Positions 1 through 6,463 of a DNA stretch of 11,923 nt are shown here, piece by piece. Source of the stretch: an uncultured Bacilli bacterium (GTDB lineage Bacteria > Bacillota_I > Bacilli_A > RF39 > UBA660). Position numbers and translations under genes: made by a program. Location: positions 1-11,923 of the forward strand of contig CAKOKF010000031.1 of NCBI GenBank assembly GCA_934090775.1, given 5' to 3'. The notes under the pieces were generated by a model. The model was given only the letters and a program-made list of their open reading frames with translations, was not told the origin of the DNA and searched no databases. How positions within the stretch are numbered: position 1 is the stretch's first letter; every line of letters starts with the position of its first letter.

Positions 1-5
1 CTAGC

Positions 6-31
6 ACCAACTTGCAGTAACGCAAATTGGT
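6..31 (-). promoter_or_regulatory. 5' leader hairpin of a divergent transcript
   Basis: Read on the minus strand, this segment folds into a 10-bp stem (ACCAATTTGC with GCAAGTTGGT) around the 6-nt loop GTTACT. One pair is a G-U wobble on the minus strand but becomes a C-A mismatch on the plus strand. The RNA structure therefore fits minus-strand transcription. It would sit at or next to the 5' end of a transcript from the divergent promoter at 39-67. No T-run follows within the window, so it is not an obvious terminator. It could stabilise the mRNA or be part of a cis-regulatory leader. The gene it serves lies beyond the left edge. Confidence 0.45.
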
Positions 32-38
32 ATCTAAT

Positions 39-67
39 ATACTAATAAAAAAAGGTAGTTTTGTCAA
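39..67 (-). promoter_or_regulatory. Divergent minus-strand promoter
   Basis: On the minus strand there is a perfect -35 TTGACA (positions 67 to 62), a 17-nt spacer and a -10-like TAGTAT (44 to 39). Transcription would start near position 31-33 and run leftward out of the window. The -35 box overlaps the control region of recG, so the two promoters are back to back. In Bacillus the recG neighbourhood has an oppositely oriented rpmB, but nothing here identifies the divergent gene. Confidence 0.5.
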
Positions 68-84
68 TGCTTTTTTGTTATAAT
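61..84 (+). promoter_or_regulatory. recG promoter
   Basis: A perfect TATAAT at 79-84 is preceded by TG at 76-77, giving an extended -10 (TGTTATAAT). There is no good -35 at 17 nt. The closest match, TTGTCA at 61-66, is only 12 nt upstream. Transcription should start near A91, so the 5' untranslated leader would be about 10 nt. Confidence 0.55.
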
Positions 85-100
85 TTTGCTAGTGATGGCA

Positions 101-2065
101 ATGAATTTAGAAGAAATAAAAGGATTAGGAGATAAAAGTTTACTATTGTTAAAAAAGCTAAATATTACCACTTTTAGTGAACTGTTAGAATACTATCCTT
201 ATCGTTATGAAATTGTAAAATTAGGTGATTTAGCAAGTTGCATAAATGATAAAGGTACGATTAATGTCCAGGTAGCCAGTATTCCTACTGTTACCTATAT
301 GAATAATCACTTAAACCGTCTTAGTATGAAGTGTTTATATAATGGTACTATGTTAAACGTCAGTATCTTTAATCGAGGTTATTTAAAATCACGAATAAAA
401 CCCGGCTCTTACATTAGCATTACGGGTCATTATGATTCCCTACGTAATGCTTTTACAGCCAGTGATATTAGTTTAGAAGTCCTAAATAAAAATGAAATTA
501 TTCCTATTTATCATCTTGTAAGTGGTATTAATAATAAGATGTTAAGAAATTTAATGAAAAGTAGTCTAGAGTCACGTTTTATTATAGATGATTATATTCC
601 TAAAGTTTTTAATGATAAATATCATTTTCTAATGAAAGAAGAAGCCTTAAAAAATATCCATTTACCAAACGATCCTAAGACTTTAAAACAAGCTAAGCTA
701 AAATTAATTTATGAAGAATTTTTTGTCTTTGCTTTTAAAATTAATTATTTAAAATCTTTAAGAAATAAAAATCAAGGTTTAAAAAAGGAAGTCCCAAGAT
801 CGGACGTTGATAACTTTATTCAAAGTTTACCTTTTAGTCTAACTCCTGATCAATTAGAGGCTGTAAATGCTATATATAAGGATATGACTAGTCCCATTAA
901 GATGAATAGGCTCGTATTGGGAGATGTCGGTAGTGGTAAAACGGTAGTTGGCTTATGTGCTATTGTTATGAATACTATCGCTGGTTATCAAAGTGCCTTA
1001 ATGGCTCCTACCGAGGTCCTTGCTCGTCAACATTATGAATCTTTAAAAAAAATGGCTCCGCAAGTTAAATTTGGTTTAATTGTTGGCAATATGAGTAAAT
1101 CCGAAAAAAAACAAGTTCTTTTAAATTTAGCCCTAGGACATCTTGATTGTTTAATTGGTACCCATGCTATGTTAAACGAAAAAGTCGAATTTAAAAACTT
1201 AGGCTTAGTAATTACCGATGAACAACATCGTTTTGGTGTCAATCAACGCAATATTATTGAAAATAAAGGTCATGGGGTTGATGTTATCTATATGAGTGCA
1301 ACTCCCATTCCAAGAACTTATGCTTTAGGTTTATATGGTGATATGGACCTATCTTTAATTAAAACCAAACCAAATGGAAGAAAAAGTATTATTACTAAAT
1401 TTCTTCTTGATAAAGATATTATCACAGCTTTAAAAGTATGTTATGAAAACTTAAAAATGGGTCACCAAGTCTATGTTGTCGCTCCCTTAATTGAATCAAC
1501 CAACAACGATTTAGATGACATTAAGAAATTAGAAGAAAAATTTAATCTTGCTTTCCAAGGCAAATATTCAGTTGGTATCTTACATGGCAAAATGAATAAA
1601 AATGCTAAAAATAAAATAATAGATGATTTTAAAGAGGGTAATATTAAAATTTTAGTATCAACAACCGTTATCGAAGTAGGGGTTGATGTTAGTAACGCTA
1701 CTGTCATGTTAATTTACAATGCTAATCTTTTTGGCTTAGCTACCTTACACCAGCTACGTGGTCGCGTTGGTCGTAATACTTTTCAAAGCTATTGCTTCTT
1801 AATTAGTAAAGTAGACGAACCAAGACTACGGGTTCTTGAAAGTAGTAACGATGGTTTTTATATAAGTGAAAAAGATTTTGAAATGCGGGGCGAAGGTGAT
1901 ATTTTTGGCGAAAGACAAAGTGGTGATATGCATTTTAAAATCGCTAATATTAAAAGAGATAGTAAAATATGGCTTCAAGCATTTAAAGATGCTAAATGGT
2001 ATTTAGAAAACTTTGATAACAATAAATTATACTTAGATATCATGACGACCTTACAGTCACATTAA
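101..2065 (+). CDS. recG: ATP-dependent DNA helicase RecG
   Basis: RecG is a superfamily 2 double-stranded DNA translocase that regresses stalled replication forks and processes Holliday junctions and R-loops. Numbered from ATG 101 (654 aa), the N-terminal part carries the helix-hairpin-like IKGLG segment and an OB-fold wedge domain (roughly residues 45-150). The motor follows: Walker A GDVGSGKT (274-281), APTEVLARQH, the DEQH box (373-376), SATPIPRT and motif VI QLRGRVGR (551-558). The RecG C-terminal signature GERQSG is present. Family members are usually about 670-690 aa, so this is complete but slightly short. The frame is open from TTG 86, but that codon lies between the -10 box and the expected RNA start. 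ATG 101 is preferred because GTGAT (92-96), complementary to the 16S 3' end, lies 4 nt upstream. ATG 95 is the alternative. Confidence 0.96.
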   Translation: MNLEEIKGLGDKSLLLLKKLNITTFSELLEYYPYRYEIVKLGDLASCINDKGTINVQVASIPTVTYMNNHLNRLSMKCLYNGTMLNVSIFNRGYLKSRIKPGSYISITGHYDSLRNAFTASDISLEVLNKNEIIPIYHLVSGINNKMLRNLMKSSLESRFIIDDYIPKVFNDKYHFLMKEEALKNIHLPNDPKTLKQAKLKLIYEEFFVFAFKINYLKSLRNKNQGLKKEVPRSDVDNFIQSLPFSLTPDQLEAVNAIYKDMTSPIKMNRLVLGDVGSGKTVVGLCAIVMNTIAGYQSALMAPTEVLARQHYESLKKMAPQVKFGLIVGNMSKSEKKQVLLNLALGHLDCLIGTHAMLNEKVEFKNLGLVITDEQHRFGVNQRNIIENKGHGVDVIYMSATPIPRTYALGLYGDMDLSLIKTKPNGRKSIITKFLLDKDIITALKVCYENLKMGHQVYVVAPLIESTNNDLDDIKKLEEKFNLAFQGKYSVGILHGKMNKNAKNKIIDDFKEGNIKILVSTTVIEVGVDVSNATVMLIYNANLFGLATLHQLRGRVGRNTFQSYCFLISKVDEPRLRVLESSNDGFYISEKDFEMRGEGDIFGERQSGDMHFKIANIKRDSKIWLQAFKDAKWYLENFDNNKLYLDIMTTLQSH

Positions 2066-2086
2066 TTTAATTATTAATAATAATTC

Positions 2087-2113
2087 TTGATATTATCATC
2101 CCTAACTTACAAT
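2087..2113 (+). promoter_or_regulatory. Candidate promoter for the penicillin-binding protein gene
   Basis: TTGATA (2087-2092) and TACAAT (2108-2113) are separated by 15 nt, shorter than ideal. If used, the transcript would include the A+T-rich hairpin at 2116-2169 in its leader, and the two assignments partly conflict. The rest of the 128-nt gap is A+T-rich with no other clear signal. Confidence 0.3.
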
Positions 2114-2115
2114 AT

Positions 2116-2169
2116 AAAAGAAAAAATTATCAAATAATATATTTACATTAAATAATTTTTCTTTTTTTT
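2116..2169 (+). terminator. Possible A+T-only terminator after recG
   Basis: AAAAATTAT (2122-2130) pairs perfectly with ATAATTTTT (2152-2160). The stem extends outward as AAAAG with CTTTT across one bulged A, and T continues to 2168. Loop length is about 21 nt and there is almost no G or C in the stem, so it is weak. It lies between the recG stop and the penicillin-binding protein gene. Confidence 0.4.
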
Positions 2170-2193
2170 AATATTATTAATTAGGGTGATTTT

Positions 2194-4101
2194 GTGTTTT
2201 ATCAAGATAAACATTTTCGAATTAGAATAGTAGTATTATTTGTAACTTTACTTTTAATAGCAGTTATTTTAAAAGTTTTTTATATTCAAGTCTTTCAATA
2301 TCAAAAATTAAATAGTTTAGCTAATGACTTATGGCAACGTAATTTACCAATAACTCCCGATCGCGGTCTTATTTTAGATCGTAATGGTAAAGTTCTAGCT
2401 AGTAATATTACAACAACTTCTTTGTACTTAGTTCCTAATCAAATTAAAAATAAGGAAGAAGTAGCTAAAACTTTAAGTGAGATTTTAGGAGTTTCTTATG
2501 AAGAAATGTATAAACATGTTAGTAAGAAAACTTCAATCGAAAGAGTTCATCCTGAGGGTAGACAGTTATCTTTTGAGATAGCGGACAAAATAAATAGTTA
2601 TAATTATGATGGAGTCTATTTACTTAAAGAAGCTAAAAGATACTATCCTTATGATGATTTATTAAGTCATGTTTTAGGTTATGTTGGTATCGATAATCAA
2701 GGTTTATCTGGTTTAGAACTTAAGTATGATGAGGAACTAACAGGTACCAGTGGCTCTATTAAGTATTACAGTGATGCCAAAGGAAATAGACTTAATAAAG
2801 CTGAAGAATATAAAGAAGCCATCAGTGGTAATAATGTTTATTTAACTATTGATTTAGATTTACAGCAATCGGTAGAAAGAGAACTGGATAATGCAGTAGC
2901 TAAATATAATCCAGAGCATGCTTTAGCCATTGCCATGAATCCCAAGACGGGCGAAATTCTAGCAATGGCAAGTAGACCTAGTTATAATCCTAATGAGTAT
3001 CAAACTTATACGCAAGAGGTTTTAAGTCGTAATCTACCTATTTGGATGACTTACGAACCTGGTTCAACAATGAAAATAACGACCCTTTCTGCCGCAATTA
3101 ATGAAGGTGTAGTTAATTTATTCACCGATACTTTTTATGATTCAGGTAGTATCAATGTTGACGGGGCGACTATTCATTGTTGGAAATCAGGTGGACATGG
3201 TGCTCAAACCTTCTTGAATGTTGTTGAAAACTCTTGCAACCCAGGGTTTGTTAACTTAGGTTTCCGTTTAGGAAAAGAAAAACTATTCCAATATATTAAA
3301 GATTTTGGCTTTGGAGAGAAAACCGGTATTGATTTAACCGGTGAAGCCAAAGGAATTCTATTCGATTTAGATAAAGTCGGTAATGTGGAACTAGCAACTA
3401 CTGCTTTCGGACAAGGTGTTTCGGTAACGCCAATTCAACAAGTAAGAAGTGTTTCCGCTGCTGTTAATGGTGGTACTTTATATCAACCTTATATAGTTAA
3501 AAGAGTGGAGAATGCTACTACCAAAGAAACAATTAGCGAAATAAACCCAACAGCAGTAAGACAAGTTATTACGGAAGAATCATCTAAATTAGTTCGTTTT
3601 GCTTTAGAAAATGTTGTTGCTCATGGTTCCGGACGTAATGCTTATATTGAAAACTACCGCATTGGTGGCAAAACCGGAACGGCTCAAAAAGTAAATAATG
3701 GTCGTTATATGGTTGGCAATTATATTTTATCTTTCATTGGCTTCTTACCGGCCGATGATCCAGAGATCGTTTTATATGTGGCGATCGATAATCCTAAAGG
3801 AGTAACTCAGTATGGTGGCGTGGTTGCTGCCCCAATTGCAAAAGCTATCTTTTCCTCTTATATTGAAATGAATAATATTCCCAAGAGTAAAGAAACGATT
3901 CCTAAGACTTATAACTGGTTAGATACCAAGTACAGTATATTACCAAATGTAATTGGCAAAACTATAAAAGAAGCTAACACTATATTAAAGGATTATAAAA
4001 TTGAATATTCGGGGGAAGGAAACAAAATAATTTACCAATCACCAGAACCCGAATATTACGTCAGCGACGGTTCTACTGTCAAATTAATGTTAGGCGATTG
4101 A
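2194..4101 (+). CDS. ftsI: Class B penicillin-binding protein (FtsI/SpoVD type) with one PASTA domain
   Basis: This is a monofunctional D,D-transpeptidase that cross-links peptidoglycan outside the membrane, 635 aa. A single N-terminal membrane anchor spans about residues 9-31. A class B dimerisation region follows, starting at the DRGLILDRNG segment. The transpeptidase domain has all three active-site motifs: STMK with the nucleophile Ser291, SCN at 347-349 and KTGT at 493-496. One PASTA repeat occupies about 580-635. The start is GTG, 3 nt after AGGGTGAT (2183-2190), a strong ribosome binding site. Its position before mraY matches the division and cell wall cluster, where pbpB and spoVD sit. 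The single PASTA and the length resemble SpoVD (about 645 aa), whereas Bacillus PbpB has two PASTA domains. Which role applies cannot be settled here. The gene ends with TGA. Confidence 0.93.
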   Translation: MFYQDKHFRIRIVVLFVTLLLIAVILKVFYIQVFQYQKLNSLANDLWQRNLPITPDRGLILDRNGKVLASNITTTSLYLVPNQIKNKEEVAKTLSEILGVSYEEMYKHVSKKTSIERVHPEGRQLSFEIADKINSYNYDGVYLLKEAKRYYPYDDLLSHVLGYVGIDNQGLSGLELKYDEELTGTSGSIKYYSDAKGNRLNKAEEYKEAISGNNVYLTIDLDLQQSVERELDNAVAKYNPEHALAIAMNPKTGEILAMASRPSYNPNEYQTYTQEVLSRNLPIWMTYEPGSTMKITTLSAAINEGVVNLFTDTFYDSGSINVDGATIHCWKSGGHGAQTFLNVVENSCNPGFVNLGFRLGKEKLFQYIKDFGFGEKTGIDLTGEAKGILFDLDKVGNVELATTAFGQGVSVTPIQQVRSVSAAVNGGTLYQPYIVKRVENATTKETISEINPTAVRQVITEESSKLVRFALENVVAHGSGRNAYIENYRIGGKTGTAQKVNNGRYMVGNYILSFIGFLPADDPEIVLYVAIDNPKGVTQYGGVVAAPIAKAIFSSYIEMNNIPKSKETIPKTYNWLDTKYSILPNVIGKTIKEANTILKDYKIEYSGEGNKIIYQSPEPEYYVSDGSTVKLMLGD

Positions 4102-4127
4102 CAAGTAAAGTGTAAATAAATTATAAT
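4098..4127 (+). promoter_or_regulatory. mraY promoter P1, consensus match
   Basis: TTGACA (4098-4103) and TATAAT (4122-4127) are both exact consensus, with an 18-nt spacer. The -35 box overlaps the TGA stop codon of the upstream penicillin-binding protein gene (4099-4101). This is the best sigma-A-type match in the window. Transcription would start near 4134. Confidence 0.75.
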
Positions 4128-4138
4128 TATAAACTGTG

Positions 4139-4162
4139 TTTACAAGAAAAATATAGTATAAT
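4139..4162 (+). promoter_or_regulatory. mraY possible promoter P2
   Basis: There is a second perfect TATAAT at 4157-4162. No -35 is seen at 17 nt; TTTACA (4139-4144) lies 12 nt upstream. Transcription would start near 4169, directly at the AAGGA ribosome binding site, leaving a leader of about 15 nt. Confidence 0.4.
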
Positions 4163-4183
4163 AGTTTTAAGGACGTGAAAATT

Positions 4184-5176
4184 ATGTTAATATTAGCAAA
4201 AGCTGCAATGGCATTAATGCTAGGCTTTGTTTTATCGATAATAACCGGTGTTATTTTAATACCTCTTTTAAGAAAATTACATTTTGGTCAAAGTGTTAGT
4301 TTGACTTTAGGAGAAAGACACTTAAAGAAGAATGGCACTCCTACTATTGGCGGTTTAATCTTTATTATTCCAACCATTATTAGTTTGTTACTTTTGTGGT
4401 TCCGTGGCAGTATTGAAATGACTTCTAACTTGATGATCGTTTTATTCGTTTTTATCAGTTATGCTCTTTTAGGACTTGCTGATGACTTACTAAAAATAGT
4501 ATTTAAGAATAATAAGGGTTTAAGTATCATGTTTAAACTTTTAATGCAAACTGTTATCGCCTTAGTATTCTTTTATATCTTTATTCGTAACGGCGGCGTA
4601 CCAGAGATTAGAATTTCCGCCATTAACCTTTATATTTATATGGGCTGGACTTATGGCTTATTTATTTTATTTTTACTTGTTGGTTCTTCCAATGCGGTTA
4701 ATATTACAGATGGATTAGATGGCTTAGCTGGTGGCTTATCAGCAATCGCTTTTCTAGCTTATGGTCTTATTGCTTGGAATACTACTTGGCTTGCTGGTTA
4801 TCAAGAAATTGCTATCTTTTGTTTTGTTCTAATCGGTTCGCTTCTTGGTTTCTTGGTATTTAATACGCATCCTGCAAAAGTATTTATGGGCGATACTGGT
4901 TCTCTTGCTTTAGGTGGTTCTCTTGCTGCCATTGCCATTCTAACTCGTCACGAGTTATCGCTTGCCGTTGTCGGTGGTGTCTTTGTTGTTGAAACTTTAT
5001 CAAGCCTAATTCAAATAATCGCTATTAGAAAATTCCATAAAAAGATATTTAAAATGGCACCTTTACATCACCATTTTGAAAAACTAGGTTGGGAAGAAAA
5101 TGATATCGTTAAGATGTTCTGGATAATTGGCTTAATCCTTGCCATGTTAATGATTACTTATAATGTATGGTTATAA
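4184..5176 (+). CDS. mraY: Phospho-N-acetylmuramoyl-pentapeptide-transferase MraY
   Basis: MraY transfers phospho-MurNAc-pentapeptide from UDP to undecaprenyl phosphate, making lipid I, the first membrane step of peptidoglycan synthesis. Numbered from ATG 4184 (330 aa, typical length), the family hallmarks are the KKNGTPTIGG segment after the first helix, the Asp pair D100-D101, NAVNITDGLDGLAGG with D176, FMGDTGSL with D237 and the cytoplasmic HHH at 295-297. About ten hydrophobic membrane helices can be picked out. The frame also opens at GTG 4175, but AAGGA (4169-4173) is only 1 nt from that codon. It is 10 nt from ATG 4184, which is therefore preferred. The gene follows the penicillin-binding protein gene by 82 nt with its own promoter. 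murE and murD, the usual neighbours, are missing. Confidence 0.96.
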   Translation: MLILAKAAMALMLGFVLSIITGVILIPLLRKLHFGQSVSLTLGERHLKKNGTPTIGGLIFIIPTIISLLLLWFRGSIEMTSNLMIVLFVFISYALLGLADDLLKIVFKNNKGLSIMFKLLMQTVIALVFFYIFIRNGGVPEIRISAINLYIYMGWTYGLFILFLLVGSSNAVNITDGLDGLAGGLSAIAFLAYGLIAWNTTWLAGYQEIAIFCFVLIGSLLGFLVFNTHPAKVFMGDTGSLALGGSLAAIAILTRHELSLAVVGGVFVVETLSSLIQIIAIRKFHKKIFKMAPLHHHFEKLGWEENDIVKMFWIIGLILAMLMITYNVWL

Positions 5177-5206
5177 AGGTACTATCCGTTAGTACTTTTT
5201 TCTTTT
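5175..5206 (+). terminator. Rho-independent terminator after mraY
   Basis: AAAGGTACTA (5175-5184) pairs with TAGTACTTTT (5190-5199) over 10 bp, with one G-U wobble and the loop TCCGT. The right arm runs into TTTTTTCTTTT. The hairpin starts at the mraY stop codon. Confidence 0.75.
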
Positions 5207-5227
5207 GGAAATTTAATTTAAGATAAT

Positions 5228-5257
5228 GAGTATATTTGTTTATATATACTTTTTTTT
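5228..5257 (+). terminator. Second weak hairpin plus T-run
   Basis: AGTATAT (5229-5235) and ATATACT (5244-5250) are perfect inverted repeats around an 8-nt loop, followed by a run of T to 5257. The stem is short and nearly all A+T. It may be a backup terminator for mraY, or an operator next to the downstream promoter. Confidence 0.35.
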
Positions 5258-5273
5258 AAACTTTTAGTATAAT
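5245..5273 (+). promoter_or_regulatory. Promoter of the glycosyltransferase-transketolase-regulator unit
   Basis: A perfect TATAAT lies at 5268-5273. The hexamer at 17 nt, TATACT (5245-5250), matches the -35 consensus at only three of six positions. Transcription would start near 5280, at the ribosome binding site of the next gene. Confidence 0.5.
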
Positions 5274-5290
5274 GAGTTAGAGGATACGTT

Positions 5291-6433
5291 ATGAAAAAGA
5301 AAATATTAATAATTTATGCATCATATGGTAATGGTCATAAAGCTATTGGCAAATATATTGAAAGATATTTTTTGAGTCAAGATAATACTTTGGAAATTAA
5401 ATGTATTGACTTAATGGATTATGCTATGCCTTTAATAGGTAAAATAAGTCAAAAAGTTAACTCCTTTTTTATGTTGAAAACACCTATCATCCATGATATG
5501 TTTTATAAAGGTAGTAACACTGTTGTAGGCGGTTATGTTGTAGATCATATTTCAACAGTCTTATTTAAAAACAAAAAAATGCGTAAAGCTTTAATGGAAT
5601 TTCAACCTGATTTGACTATTGCTACTCATTTCTTTGGTAGTAGTTTAATTAGCCATTATAACCGCAAAGGTTTAATTAATTCTAAATTAATAACTGTCGT
5701 TACTGATTATGAATCATGCGAGCTATGGTTAAATGATTATAAATGTGATGATTACTTAATTGTTGGTGACAAGAGTGAAGTACCATTCCTAGTTAAAAGA
5801 GGCATTGATAAGAATAAAATAAAACCTTTAGGAATTCCCATCGCACCAATTACAAATCATAATTTTAAAAAAGAAAATCTTCTTAAAAAGTTGGGAATCA
5901 AAGGCGATCGTTTAGTGTGTACTTTCTTTGGTGGTGGTGGCAATGGTTCCACAGCCTCTATACCTTATATTAAAAGAATTATGAAATTAAATTTAAATCT
6001 AGATATTATTTACATTGCAGGAAACAATAAAAAAAGTAAAGAAATTATCGATAATTATATAAAAAAACATAATATAAATAATGTTCATACCTTAGGTTTT
6101 GTTACTAACGTACCTGAAATTTTACAAATAAGTGATTTTGTTATTTCTAAACCAGGCGGAGCCCAATCTACCGAATGTTTATATTTTCATAAACCAATCA
6201 TGATGATAAATGCTAGCGGTGGTCAAGAAATTGCTAATTATAAATTTTTTACCAAAAATGGTTATGGTAAACGCTTTCGTACTTCTTTTGGATTAGCCCA
6301 AGAGATAAAAAATATTGTTAATAATCCAAAGGTACTGCTTGCTATGCAAAGTAACATGGCTAAAAATGATAATAAAGACGCTATGGCTAAATTATATAAA
6401 TTATGTGCTGATTTATTAAACAAAAAGAATTAA
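5291..6433 (+). CDS. UgtP/MGDG synthase-family glycosyltransferase
   Basis: This 380-aa GT-B-fold enzyme resembles the processive diacylglycerol glucosyltransferase UgtP and plant monogalactosyldiacylglycerol synthase. These transfer a hexose from a UDP-sugar to diacylglycerol at the inner membrane face, making glycolipids and lipoteichoic acid anchors. The N-terminal domain carries GNGHKA (13-18), usual in this family, and a VTDYESCELW segment matching the VTDF...W region. The C-terminal sugar-nucleotide domain has a glycine loop FFGGGGNG, then SKPGGAQSTE (PGG at 288-290) and GGQEIAN (310-316). There is no signal peptide or membrane helix, so it is a peripheral protein. AGAGGAT (5279-5285) precedes ATG 5291. 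It starts a unit with the transketolase-like gene (30-nt gap) and the response regulator. The family is clear; sugar donor and acceptor are inferred. MurG is a relative but has different motifs. Confidence 0.85.
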   Translation: MKKKILIIYASYGNGHKAIGKYIERYFLSQDNTLEIKCIDLMDYAMPLIGKISQKVNSFFMLKTPIIHDMFYKGSNTVVGGYVVDHISTVLFKNKKMRKALMEFQPDLTIATHFFGSSLISHYNRKGLINSKLITVVTDYESCELWLNDYKCDDYLIVGDKSEVPFLVKRGIDKNKIKPLGIPIAPITNHNFKKENLLKKLGIKGDRLVCTFFGGGGNGSTASIPYIKRIMKLNLNLDIIYIAGNNKKSKEIIDNYIKKHNINNVHTLGFVTNVPEILQISDFVISKPGGAQSTECLYFHKPIMMINASGGQEIANYKFFTKNGYGKRFRTSFGLAQEIKNIVNNPKVLLAMQSNMAKNDNKDAMAKLYKLCADLLNKKN

Positions 6434-6463
6434 AAATAAATAGAAAAAGGATAAAGTGGGATT

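Noticed and set aside
1..45. Open frame from position 1 to a TAA at 43-45, possible tail of an upstream plus-strand gene
   Set aside because: It is only 14 codons with no recognisable C-terminus, and the segment is better explained as a divergent promoter and leader.
86..88. TTG as the recG start
   Set aside because: It lies between the -10 box and the expected RNA start and has no ribosome binding site.
1033..1242. Minus-strand open frame inside recG
   Set aside because: It is a shadow of the helicase motif region with no ribosome binding site and no recognisable protein. The same applies to the minus-strand frames at 1471-1707, 8547-8732, 9629-9814 and 9636-9818.
4099..4101. TGA read as tryptophan (Mycoplasma code)
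   Set aside because: TGA ends the penicillin-binding protein right after a complete PASTA domain, and Trp codons in the window are TGG.
4104..4118. WalR-type TGTAA-N5-TGTAA box upstream of mraY
   Set aside because: The two GTAAA copies are not at 11-nt spacing, and the reverse strand does not give a second TGTAA match.
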